From a virus, in IMG/VR virus record IMGVR_UViG_3300023223_001973, positions 1-64,000 of that record: a stretch of 64,000 bases of DNA; one strand, 5' to 3'. The translations under genes were made by a program, and so were the position numbers. The notes beneath the pieces are model-generated. The model was not told the origin of the DNA. It saw only the letters and a list, made by a program, of their open reading frames with translations, and did not search any database. Positions within the stretch are counted from its first letter, which is position 1; every line of letters starts with the position of its first letter. Shown in pieces: positions 38,393-46,957 of this stretch.

Positions 38393-39088
38393 GTGATAGG
38401 TCACGTTCAAGATCGTAGTCATTTTACACTGGATGACCGGTGGTCTCTCCATTTGAATAGAATGGGGATCACGAAGACTGGAATCTTCCGGGCTATTCCT
38501 CCTAAGAATAGTGATGGGGACTCCTTCTATGGGCAGCTCCTTCAGGAAGTACCTGAAGGGTATCTCATACCTGCTGTAGCCCACGTCTCCTACCTTGGAT
38601 TCCACTTCTGCCCTCTGGGTCTTCTCTTCAGAAATGTAGCAGATAAGGACTTCAAGATAGCATCCCGGTATAAGACCCGGGTGGCCTTCTATGTCTCCCA
38701 ACGGTTTGAAGAGAATCTTAGTCAGTTCTGGTACGGTCGCCCTATCGTCCTGCTTGAGGGCCTGCTTGATGTGGAGGCCTTCGCCTACCTGACCGATTAT
38801 CCCTTCATTATGGGCTATCTGACATCACGAGTTAATGATGCTACAGCTGCCTTTATCTCAACTCTGACTGATAAGGTGCTTCTGGTGCCAGATAATGACA
38901 GTGCTGGTCGTAGGAGTGTCTCCAAGTCTAAGGTATCCTTGAAGGCTTTTAACGTACAGTCCACGGTTCTGTCAACTCAGGCTAAGGATTTTGGTAATGT
39001 GTTGGAGAATCCAGACCAGGACGTATTAGCAGCAAAGGCAATTCTGTCTTGTTACGGTCAAGGAACCCAACTAGGAGGCACTGGATGA
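38393..39088 (+). CDS. TOPRIM-domain primase-like protein
   Basis: 231 residues, GTG start with a GAGG site. The TOPRIM core is visible: IVLLEGLLDVEAFAYL (catalytic Glu), then VLLVPDNDSAGRRS (Asp-x-Asp). The N-terminal 100 residues (RAIPPKNSDGDSFYG and YLGFHFCPLG) may form the RNA-polymerase basic domain of DnaG-type primases, but the zinc-binding domain is absent. Probable short primase or a DnaG fragment that works with the phage replisome. Confidence 0.7.
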   Translation: MIGHVQDRSHFTLDDRWSLHLNRMGITKTGIFRAIPPKNSDGDSFYGQLLQEVPEGYLIPAVAHVSYLGFHFCPLGLLFRNVADKDFKIASRYKTRVAFYVSQRFEENLSQFWYGRPIVLLEGLLDVEAFAYLTDYPFIMGYLTSRVNDATAAFISTLTDKVLLVPDNDSAGRRSVSKSKVSLKAFNVQSTVLSTQAKDFGNVLENPDQDVLAAKAILSCYGQGTQLGGTG

Positions 39089-40086
39089 TCTCTTCCATAG
39101 AACGGAATACTATTCTACAAGAGGCTGATCTTGAGCATAATGGACTGAGTCTGCTGGATAGTAATGCTTTGACTGTGGAGGTTCGGCAGGCTCCCGCCGA
39201 AGGTCGGAGACAGCCCCGCCGTGTGATTATGGTGCGTGATGCTGATGGTGAGTTACCGGCCACTACACGATTTAAGAGCAATATGCTGGCCATAACAGGA
39301 ATGACAGGTCGGCTCTTCAAGGAATTGCCTCTGGACCAGCTTAATCGTGATATTACGCATCAGTTACTTACACGGGCTCATAACATTGGTTATGTCAAGG
39401 CTTCTATTGAGGATGAGATGGCTGCTGTTAGCATCTTCCCGATAGCGGATCGTGGGTATGTTCCTTATGGAACCATGATACCTGAGGGTGATTTGTCTTC
39501 CTTCACGGGGTCACCCCTCTTTGAGGACTCTGTCTCATTTATGACTATGGATAGAACTCTCGATCTAGGTGGGTCGCCCATCTTTATCGGTGTTCATGCC
39601 CGTGCCTCAAGTAATGGTATGGCTAAGACCAAGGTGCATCTTGGGTTTTATAGGACCCAATGCACCAACAGTGCCATCGATATAGGATTTGGTGGCTTTG
39701 ATTTAAGGGAGCTTGATGCGTCCCTCTTCAGAAGTGCCCTTGGAGAGATGCAGGGTAGGCTTAATGAGTATACCCAATCTGTGGAGTCCTTCATAGAAGG
39801 AGCTCAGCGTCTATCTATCTCAGATCAGGTCTTTAGGCAGAATGCCTTGGGCCAGCTGGCCATTCCAACCAAGATGAAGGATCTGGTAGAGTTATCTGCT
39901 AGTACCCCGGATGTGGTAAGTGAGTTGCTTGAGCGGGCAGGTGTGGAGCATGTTCACAACCTGTGGGAGGCCTTTAATGTTCTTACTCATCTGAGTTCCT
40001 TGGCTCCTACGGTGTCTCAGAGAACGACTTATGCTGCTACATCACTGACCTGGGCTAAGAACCTGATGGGCATAGCTAGGAACTGA
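39085..40086 (+). CDS. DUF932-like hypothetical protein
   Basis: 333 residues from ATG 39085 (TGATG-type overlap). The middle has GGSPIFIGVHAR, FYRTQCTNSAIDIGFGGFDL and a helical segment, in the order of DUF932 phage/plasmid proteins (where a conserved C-x-N follows a strand). That family has no known activity. Call is tentative. Confidence 0.5.
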   Translation: MISSIERNTILQEADLEHNGLSLLDSNALTVEVRQAPAEGRRQPRRVIMVRDADGELPATTRFKSNMLAITGMTGRLFKELPLDQLNRDITHQLLTRAHNIGYVKASIEDEMAAVSIFPIADRGYVPYGTMIPEGDLSSFTGSPLFEDSVSFMTMDRTLDLGGSPIFIGVHARASSNGMAKTKVHLGFYRTQCTNSAIDIGFGGFDLRELDASLFRSALGEMQGRLNEYTQSVESFIEGAQRLSISDQVFRQNALGQLAIPTKMKDLVELSASTPDVVSELLERAGVEHVHNLWEAFNVLTHLSSLAPTVSQRTTYAATSLTWAKNLMGIARN

Positions 40087-40126
40087 GCTCTACCCTGTCA
40101 TAACATTTATTCATGGAGTACCTTCC

Positions 40127-40240
40127 ATGCGTATTATGGTTTTAGATGAGGATGTGGTGACAGAATTGGAAGGAACCTCCCACTGTGCTGACTATCGATT
40201 ACCGACCCAGAAGGTTCTCAGAGATAGTCGGTCAACGTGA
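40127..40240 (+). CDS. Possible 37-residue ORF before the clamp loader
   Basis: ATG 40127 with GGAG 9 bp upstream opens a 37-codon frame that overlaps the GTG start of the next gene. Start MRIMVLDEDVVTELEG is acidic. The ribosome site is good, but the size and overlap leave doubt. Confidence 0.35.
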   Translation: MRIMVLDEDVVTELEGTSHCADYRLPTQKVLRDSRST

Positions 40241-41255
40241 ACCAATCTCAGTTATGAGAGCTGTGGCTGACCAGCCTGATACAGCTCCCCGTGTCTATCT
40301 TTTCCAAGGAGGGCGTGGTCTAGGGAAGACTACGCTTTCTCGCGTGTTTTCTCGCGTTCTGTTGTGTGCTAACCCTGCTGGTGGTGATGCTTGTTTAGTC
40401 TGTGAGGCCTGCGTAGGATTCACTGATATTGGAACTCACTATCAGGAGTATGATGCAACCCAGGTTGGTAATGTTAAGTTTATGAGGGACCTGAGTGACC
40501 ATCTTCGATTTACTGCTGTGGAAGGGTTTCGTGTTGTAGTTCTGGACGAGATTCAGTCAGCTTCCATTCAAGCTATGTCTGCTCTTCTCAAGTTGCTAGA
40601 GGAAGGACCTAAGAATACCTTCTTCCTCTTGTGTACCACCGACCCTGATAAGCTGCTTCAAACCATTCGCTCCCGATCTGTGGAGCTGAGTTTCTCACCT
40701 GTATCTGATACTGAGGTTCGTTCTCTCCTGGTAAGGATCGCTCAGGGTGAGAAGATGGATCTGCCTCAAGCTGTCCTTGATAGCATTGTCTCATTCTCCT
40801 TTGGGTATGCGCGGGAAGCTGTAATGCGACTCGATGTGTACCTGAAGGTGCAAGACCCGGATAAGTTCTTAGGAATGATGTATATTCCTGAGAAGGATAT
40901 TATTCAGATGTTTCTGGCTTTCAAGAGGGGTGATCAGGCAATATTTGAAGAATCTCTGAGCCGTCTTTCTGCTTATCCGATGGCTCATCTACGGAAGAGC
41001 TTTGAGGTATTTACCTTGAATGCAATGAAGGCTCTGGTGGACAATAAGGAGGCAAGTGTTGCCTATGTCCCTATTGTTGAGGCCTATGGAATACAGCTCT
41101 ATCAGGTATTGACTGTTCTGTCTCAAGGATGGGTGGTCAACTGTTTCCAGAGTGATACTATGTTTCAAGCCTTTACTTGGTTCCTATATAGCCAATTCTC
41201 TAAGGAGCAGACTGCCTCTGCTTCTAAGGAAGATGATCGGTTCAAAAAGGGTTAA
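40185..41255 (+). CDS. DNA polymerase III gamma/tau-like clamp loader subunit
   Basis: 356 residues, GTG start with GGAAGGAA upstream. It begins in the DnaX way (LTIDYRPRRFSEIVGQ), with Walker A GGRGLGKTTLSR (Lys48), a four-Cys zinc module (CANPAGGDACLVCEAC), Walker B VVLDEIQSAS and the sensor/SRC segment TTDPDKLLQTIRSRSVEL. It opens the sliding clamp encoded upstream. Unlike T4 gp44, it has the bacterial-type zinc finger. Confidence 0.88.
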   Translation: MLTIDYRPRRFSEIVGQREPISVMRAVADQPDTAPRVYLFQGGRGLGKTTLSRVFSRVLLCANPAGGDACLVCEACVGFTDIGTHYQEYDATQVGNVKFMRDLSDHLRFTAVEGFRVVVLDEIQSASIQAMSALLKLLEEGPKNTFFLLCTTDPDKLLQTIRSRSVELSFSPVSDTEVRSLLVRIAQGEKMDLPQAVLDSIVSFSFGYAREAVMRLDVYLKVQDPDKFLGMMYIPEKDIIQMFLAFKRGDQAIFEESLSRLSAYPMAHLRKSFEVFTLNAMKALVDNKEASVAYVPIVEAYGIQLYQVLTVLSQGWVVNCFQSDTMFQAFTWFLYSQFSKEQTASASKEDDRFKKG

Positions 41256-42298
41256 TGTTGAAGGACTTTGCAACTTTGCAGGCTCTTCTGAGAGATGAAG
41301 AGTTTGACGCCAATGTGGTGTTAAAGGACATTGAGGATGTCTTATATGTCAATGCGTCCCGCATGCACCGGAGGTTGGACCGGGATCTCATTCTAGAGCT
41401 GCGCTCTGTTTACTTTGAAGATATCTGGACAATGGATAGACCCGTTGAGGAACCTCTCCGGTTTATACATTCCCATGCTAAGAGAGTAATCTACGCCTCG
41501 ACTCCTCGTCATGTCTCTCTAGATAGTCTTCCACCAGTGTTTGTTGCTACTACTCGGACTGAGAACCCCTGTGATATACTTGCCCCTGTCTTAGGTACGG
41601 CTCTACATCAGAAGATCAAGGATACCTATGAGGAGCTGGTCGGGCCAATTACTTATACGCAGGCAGCTGCTATTGCTGCCACCCAGAGTTATCTAGGTCA
41701 GATGATAGCTGGAGCCATGTTTAAGAGGATGGGTCAAGGTGTGACTGGATACGAACCAACCATTATTGCTGATGAGGATGAAGAGGTCTCCTGTTTGAAC
41801 CTTTCAACACGGGAGAAGGAGGTTCTGATTGGTGTTATTTGTGCTAAGCTAGGTAAGAAGTGGGCACCCCCTGCCTATGTTTTAATGGGTGATACTTTTG
41901 TTCTCGCTCTGTTCTCATTCTTGGGTAGTGCGTTCGCCCCAGAACAGGAGGGCTACTTTCGTAATGTCTTCCTGAGTAGCAGGGTGTACTGTCATCTCAC
42001 CAAGTTATACCGAGAAAGAGGAAAGGAGAGTGCAGAGCGCGCATGTGGCAAGAGATTTGGACTTCGGAGGAGGGACGTCCAGAATAGGTTTGGTCACATA
42101 GTGCGACTGCTAAAACGCTATGACGCTTTCACAGCCACGTACTGTAGGCAGCTCTGGACAGACGCCGTCCATGCTGGAATTGTCAGCCGAGATAGGAAGC
42201 GTCTGCGAGCAGCTAGTGAGAAGTCTCAGCAAGTTTCGGGATCTGAAGGAGAAGCGCGAAGCCCTGATGGAGAACATTCTGGAGAACCCAGCGATTAA
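41255..42298 (+). CDS. Hypothetical protein, 347 aa
   Basis: ATG overlaps the upstream TAA by one base. Mostly helical. The sequence from residue 195 (LSTREKEVLIGVICAKLGKKW) to about 300 is well organised. The last 40 residues are low complexity (SEGEARSPDGEHSGEPSD) and overlap the next gene in another frame. Unknown function; could belong to either replication or packaging. Confidence 0.55.
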   Translation: MLKDFATLQALLRDEEFDANVVLKDIEDVLYVNASRMHRRLDRDLILELRSVYFEDIWTMDRPVEEPLRFIHSHAKRVIYASTPRHVSLDSLPPVFVATTRTENPCDILAPVLGTALHQKIKDTYEELVGPITYTQAAAIAATQSYLGQMIAGAMFKRMGQGVTGYEPTIIADEDEEVSCLNLSTREKEVLIGVICAKLGKKWAPPAYVLMGDTFVLALFSFLGSAFAPEQEGYFRNVFLSSRVYCHLTKLYRERGKESAERACGKRFGLRRRDVQNRFGHIVRLLKRYDAFTATYCRQLWTDAVHAGIVSRDRKRLRAASEKSQQVSGSEGEARSPDGEHSGEPSD

Positions 42299-42572
42299 GG
42301 GGGATCCGGATAGGCCGGGATCGGGAGATCCAGCGCTTCAGTTGGAGGTCTGCATGAAACTACACAGGATGGAGATTGACACTGTGGAGTCTCTCCGGAA
42401 GATGATGGCTCAGTCGGACCTGGAGAAGTTCTTGAGGGCTCAGGGCCTGATGGAATTGGTGGGTGTTATGGGTCAGATGGGTCCTGAGGGTATTGAAAGG
42501 GTTAAGCAGTTTTTGGCAGTATCTGGTAACTCCCCTGAAGTGGAGGGTGTAGGTGAGCGACCTCAGCTTTGA
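42174..42572 (+). CDS. Possible small terminase subunit
   Basis: 132 residues from ATG 42174. A long helix (residues 1-40), a Gly/Pro-rich loop, another helical half. It overlaps the large terminase start by 20 bp. Size, helical build and position match small terminases of T4-like phages, which recognise phage DNA for packaging. Sequence does not confirm it. Confidence 0.45.
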   Translation: MELSAEIGSVCEQLVRSLSKFRDLKEKREALMENILENPAIKGDPDRPGSGDPALQLEVCMKLHRMEIDTVESLRKMMAQSDLEKFLRAQGLMELVGVMGQMGPEGIERVKQFLAVSGNSPEVEGVGERPQL

Positions 42573-44472
42573 ACACTTAGGGCCGGATGAGCAGGATCTT
42601 GTACGCGAGCTCATGCGGCTTCAAGATATAACTACCACTCGCTCGGCTGAGGTGGAGATAATACCTGTAGCCGAGTGGTTGAATAGTGACTATCATGTAG
42701 GTGCTATTAAGGATCACATCTATCCCTTCTGGAAGGAAGAGATAAATGATATATTTGGTGATGGTATTGAGCTTAATTACAATGAGATAATTATCACTGG
42801 GTCCTTGTCTACAGGTAAGAGTTGGGCGGCCCTAGTGGTGTGGCTACGTCTTCTTTATATCTTCTCTCACTTTGATAATCTGCCTCGTCTGCTAGGGTTG
42901 TATCCTGGCTCACGTGTCTTCATGGCTTATCTCTCTGTCTCCATCTCGGAGGCTGAGTTTACTGGGTTTGGTGACTTCCGGAATATGTTAGATGCTACTC
43001 CTTACTTCAGGGATCAGTATAAGCGGAATATGAACAAGAGCTCAGTGTTGGAGTTGCCTAACGGTCTGAATATACTCTCAGGATCTGATGTGCTTCACTT
43101 TATTGGTCAGAACCTGTTCTCTGTGATCTTTGACGAAGCCAACTATGTTCGTAGAGGTGGTGGTAATCCTGGTGATGTTGATAAGGCCTTGACCATCTAC
43201 AAGGCTGCCCGTCTGAGAATTAGAACTCGTATGGCTAACTCTAAATCTATGCTTGCAGGTTTGAACATTCTAATCTCGTCTGTGACACATCAGTCTTCCG
43301 CGACAGAACAGATTATTGCGGACTCAAAGACTACATCTGAGACTAAGGTAATTGCTACCAAGGTGTATGAAGCTCGTCCGGCAGGGACCTATAAGCCTGA
43401 GAAGTTTATGTTCTTCGTGGGTAATGATCTTTACAGTCCGCGAGTGTTAGAGTCTCGGGATGACATGTTGACTCTGCTTCCTGAGACTGAGAGAGTGAAG
43501 ATCCCACCTGGTGAGTTTACCTCTCCACAGGATGTGATGGGCTTTCTTCCTGAGGATATGAGGGATCTTATAGAGCTGGTTCCTGTTGACTTTCTAGTTG
43601 ACTGCCGACGTTACCCTGAACAGGCTCTGATGGACATAATCGGCCACTCTGTGGCCGCTAAGCATAATTTCTTTAGGGATAGGGCCTCTTGGAATGCCTG
43701 TGTAGAGCTGGGTAAGAAGCTGAATATGAGGCACCCGTTCTCACAGGAGTCAGTGACTGTCAGTGTGAAGGGTGATACCCTGCTCTCTGATTACCTTGAC
43801 CTGCCCTATCTCAAGCAGCTTATTGGAGAACAGCCACTCTTCATGGCCCTTGACCAATCTATCTCTGGTGACGCTACGGGTATGGCTGGTGCCTTTCCTC
43901 TCTTTATGCCTGATCTTGAGGAGTATATCATTGTCTTGGCCTTTGCTCTCCGGATTGTTCCTCCGGGCGGTGATGATGAGATCATGATTGAGAAGTGTAG
44001 GAAGCTGATACCTTATCTGAAGGGTAATGGCATCCGAGTACGCTTGGCCACCTATGACCAGTACCAGTCTCGGTCAAGTATCCAGCTGCTGATGGTGCAG
44101 GGGATTAATGCTGAGTTATTCTCCGTTGATGCTAATGATGAGTGTTGGATGGAGGCTGCTAACCGAATATATCAGCGTCGTCTTGCCATGTATGAGTACG
44201 CTCCTTTCCGTACGGAGTGGTTTAAGTTGATACATGATCGAGTGAGGCGTAAGATTGATCATCCCAAGGATGGGTCAAAGGACGTAGCGGATGCAGCAAC
44301 GTCAGCCATTTTCCATGCCTGGATGTCTGTCGCTGAGAGAGAGGCCAGGAAGGGCAGCAATGACAGGATGAATGCAGTGCTCAGTGTTCTAACCAAAATG
44401 GCTAAGCCTGATGAGTCTATGAAGTCCATAACCCAGTCCTTCTTTGGGGATGTTAAACAAATCAGTATTTAG
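42553..44472 (+). CDS. Large terminase subunit (packaging ATPase/nuclease)
   Basis: 639 residues, GTG start. Walker A is TGSLSTGKS (Lys89), Walker B VIFDEANY (Asp194, Glu195), and a coupling region follows near LISSVTHQSS. The nuclease domain has FMALDQSISGDATGMAG and later DGSKDVADA acidic residues of the RNase H-like fold. It pumps and cuts DNA at the portal. Length and order with the portal gene are typical for T4-like phages. Confidence 0.9.
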   Translation: MSDLSFEHLGPDEQDLVRELMRLQDITTTRSAEVEIIPVAEWLNSDYHVGAIKDHIYPFWKEEINDIFGDGIELNYNEIIITGSLSTGKSWAALVVWLRLLYIFSHFDNLPRLLGLYPGSRVFMAYLSVSISEAEFTGFGDFRNMLDATPYFRDQYKRNMNKSSVLELPNGLNILSGSDVLHFIGQNLFSVIFDEANYVRRGGGNPGDVDKALTIYKAARLRIRTRMANSKSMLAGLNILISSVTHQSSATEQIIADSKTTSETKVIATKVYEARPAGTYKPEKFMFFVGNDLYSPRVLESRDDMLTLLPETERVKIPPGEFTSPQDVMGFLPEDMRDLIELVPVDFLVDCRRYPEQALMDIIGHSVAAKHNFFRDRASWNACVELGKKLNMRHPFSQESVTVSVKGDTLLSDYLDLPYLKQLIGEQPLFMALDQSISGDATGMAGAFPLFMPDLEEYIIVLAFALRIVPPGGDDEIMIEKCRKLIPYLKGNGIRVRLATYDQYQSRSSIQLLMVQGINAELFSVDANDECWMEAANRIYQRRLAMYEYAPFRTEWFKLIHDRVRRKIDHPKDGSKDVADAATSAIFHAWMSVAEREARKGSNDRMNAVLSVLTKMAKPDESMKSITQSFFGDVKQISI

Positions 44473-44480
44473 GAGTTCTC

Positions 44481-46292
44481 ATGGCAGATGATTTCAAACT
44501 GTCGTTCAATCCCGCTAACCTTCTTCAGAAGATCTTTAGGCAGCCAGACGTTGTCAGAGCGGATGTTGTAACTGATAGGACTCCTTTGGGTCCTGGTGAT
44601 GAACAGAGGTTAATGCGTTATGGCTTCTCAATGCAGGACCTTGGCTCTTTGGTGGCCAAAGAGACCCTGGTTAACTTTGAGCGTACGGCCCTCTATAGGG
44701 AGATTGATCGAGCTCTCCTATATCCGTTGATGAGTGCCGCTATGGAGCTCTATGCGGATGTGAGTACCAACTTCTCTCAGCTTCATAACTCTACGGTCTG
44801 GGTAACAGGTGAGGGAAAGCATGCTAATGAAGTGACCAAGTTGTTTGAGAGGATTAACGTTGAGGAGCGCATCTTCGACTGGGCCTATAGTACTGGGAGC
44901 TTTGGTGACTTGTTTGCCATAATTCACGCTCATCCTGGGCTTGGCATCCTCAGTGTTGAGGATGATGACCACCCTATTAACATCTCTCGTATTGACTATA
45001 ATGGTCGCCTTGTTGGGTTCTTCGATACACCCTTTGGTCAGGCTAAAGCAGAGAGGGAGTTAAGACCTCCTTGGTCGATGGTTCACTTTCGTCTGCTTGG
45101 TGCTAAGCGCAAGCGGCCTATGTTTAATGATCCTCTGTATTCTGAATTCCGCACCGTCAGCATGATCGATCCTGATACCCGCCATATTACTGCTAGGTAT
45201 GGTTCTTCTCTTCTTGGTAATGGTCTACCGACATACAAGCGTCTGCGCATGGCTGAGGACTCCTTACTCATAGCACGGCTGTCTAAGGGCCCTCTCCACT
45301 ACGTTTATAAGGTGAAGGTGGAAGGTGATAATGCTCAGGCCATCGATGCCATCATGCAGAACTATGAGAACTTGCTTAAGAGGAGTAAGGCCATTGATAC
45401 CCAGCGGGGTGAGGCTGGTGGTCAAGCCAATTATGAGAACGTCTATGCTGCTCTTCCCAACGCTGAAGATGTGTTTCTGCCTGTCTGGGGTGATGCTAAG
45501 AATGATCTTGTTATTGACAAGATGGGTGGCGAGACTGACATCAAGTGGATTAAGGATGTGGACGCTCTGAGGAGTCAGCTGGCTTGTGCTCTACGTGTAC
45601 CGCTTCAGTTGCTTGGTGGCTTTACGAGTGAGCTACCTGGATCTCTAGGTAGGAGTGCTATTGAGACTCTGGATATCCGGTTCGCTAGGTCTGCTCGTAG
45701 GTTACAGCGTGCTGTGATTGAGGGTTTATATCGTATAGCTCAGATTCACTTGTCCTATATGGGTCTATCTCCTGATACTAGGCACTTCGAGATCCATATG
45801 GCTGAAACTTCCACGGCTGAGGAGGAAGAGCTCAAGGATGCCCTGGACAGGGGCGTTGACATCGTGGATCGCATGTATGAGATGACAATTAAGTTTCTGG
45901 GTGAGGAGATTGACAAGAAGGCTCTGTTGAACTATCTTAACCAGAAGATACTGAAGCTTAATGACTTTAATATTAATGACTTTATTGAGCAGAAGCCTAC
46001 CGTATCGAAGGAGGGTCTGCCTCTTGAGACGGCTCCTCCTGATGCAGGTGAGTTGCCAGCAGAGGCTAGGCAGTATGCTAATGCCTTGCTTGATACTATC
46101 TCTGAGCATAAGAATGGTAAGCAGAATGGTGGGCCGATGAAGGGCAAACACCGGGATGGTAGTTCGCAGTCTTCGGATCTTAAGGCCTATACCTATTATC
46201 AGAAGGGTCTATGGGAGAAGAGGTTTAAGGATCGTAAGGTGATGGTTACTGACTCTCGCGAGTCGGAAGGAGGAAGTGATGTCAACTCATGA
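44481..46292 (+). CDS. Portal protein (gp20-like)
   Basis: 603 residues, AGGAG site. A large mixed protein with YPLMSAAMELYADVSTNFSQ, a central DIKWIKDVDALRSQLACALRVPLQLLGG segment and SLGRSAIETLDIRFARSARRLQRAVIEGL, characteristic of portal clip/crown helices. The dodecamer forms the DNA entry vertex. Position between terminase and protease fits the T4 order. Confidence 0.85.
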   Translation: MADDFKLSFNPANLLQKIFRQPDVVRADVVTDRTPLGPGDEQRLMRYGFSMQDLGSLVAKETLVNFERTALYREIDRALLYPLMSAAMELYADVSTNFSQLHNSTVWVTGEGKHANEVTKLFERINVEERIFDWAYSTGSFGDLFAIIHAHPGLGILSVEDDDHPINISRIDYNGRLVGFFDTPFGQAKAERELRPPWSMVHFRLLGAKRKRPMFNDPLYSEFRTVSMIDPDTRHITARYGSSLLGNGLPTYKRLRMAEDSLLIARLSKGPLHYVYKVKVEGDNAQAIDAIMQNYENLLKRSKAIDTQRGEAGGQANYENVYAALPNAEDVFLPVWGDAKNDLVIDKMGGETDIKWIKDVDALRSQLACALRVPLQLLGGFTSELPGSLGRSAIETLDIRFARSARRLQRAVIEGLYRIAQIHLSYMGLSPDTRHFEIHMAETSTAEEEELKDALDRGVDIVDRMYEMTIKFLGEEIDKKALLNYLNQKILKLNDFNINDFIEQKPTVSKEGLPLETAPPDAGELPAEARQYANALLDTISEHKNGKQNGGPMKGKHRDGSSQSSDLKAYTYYQKGLWEKRFKDRKVMVTDSRESEGGSDVNS

Positions 46293-46581
46293 TCAACTGC
46301 GTGAGGCTATGATTAACCGACTTACTGAGAACCAGTCAGGAGGATCAACATCTCCTAATACCCCACCCCCAGTTCCTATCCATGATCAACCTGTTGAGGA
46401 GTCCACTGAGGTACCTTCCGAGTCTAAGATCTTTGAGGGCATGGACCTGACCGAACTCCTTACCAGTCAGCTCAAAGATAGGGTTCCAACCACAGGCATG
46501 TCACCAAGAGTCAGTGATGAGGTTCGTGAAACTGCTATTAAGAACTCTCAGATTGACTTAATCCGGACATTGAACCTGTGA
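46279..46581 (+). CDS. Small head-region protein with targeting-like N-terminus
   Basis: 100 residues from ATG 46279, GGAGG upstream, overlapping the portal end. It starts MSTHDQLREAMINRLTE, a helix ending in L-T-E, similar to the leader peptides at 60-64 kb. Pro-rich middle, acidic end. Possibly an internal head or core protein. Confidence 0.6.
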   Translation: MSTHDQLREAMINRLTENQSGGSTSPNTPPPVPIHDQPVEESTEVPSESKIFEGMDLTELLTSQLKDRVPTTGMSPRVSDEVRETAIKNSQIDLIRTLNL

Positions 46582-46955
46582 ACCCGGAGCTGTTAAACCA
46601 GGTCACTTCTGCAGAGAAGTATTTCGAGAACACTCGGTATCATAGGGAGTTAACTGCTGTTCTTGATGCGTTTAAGCGCGAGGATGAGGCAGAACTGAAG
46701 GTATCCCTTAGCAAGTTACCGACGTACTCCGAGCTACTGAAGACGTTGATTCGGAAGCTTAAAGGTAAGTCGGTGTACAGTACCTTGAAACGCTTGTCTA
46801 CGGGGAATCCAAGGAGTAAGTGGGATGCGTTGAAGGGGCTTACTTCTCTGGCAACTCATGCCTGTATTGAGTGTGAGAGGGGGAGTACTGAGTATCGCTT
46901 GGTTTTAGCTCATCTTTACGAGAAGATTGGTGCTAGTCTGTTTTCTAAGGAGTGA
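46578..46955 (+). CDS. Hypothetical helical protein, 125 aa
   Basis: GTG start overlapping the upstream TGA. All-helical with basic middle (LIRKLKGKSVYSTLKRL). In T4, small core proteins (gp67, gp68) lie at this place between portal and protease; similar role possible from position only. Confidence 0.55.
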   Translation: MNPELLNQVTSAEKYFENTRYHRELTAVLDAFKREDEAELKVSLSKLPTYSELLKTLIRKLKGKSVYSTLKRLSTGNPRSKWDALKGLTSLATHACIECERGSTEYRLVLAHLYEKIGASLFSKE

Positions 46956-46957
46956 AC

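Noticed and set aside
40130-40137. CGTATTAT at 40130 as a promoter
   Set aside because: It is coding sequence right after an ATG with a good ribosome site, and has no -35-like partner.
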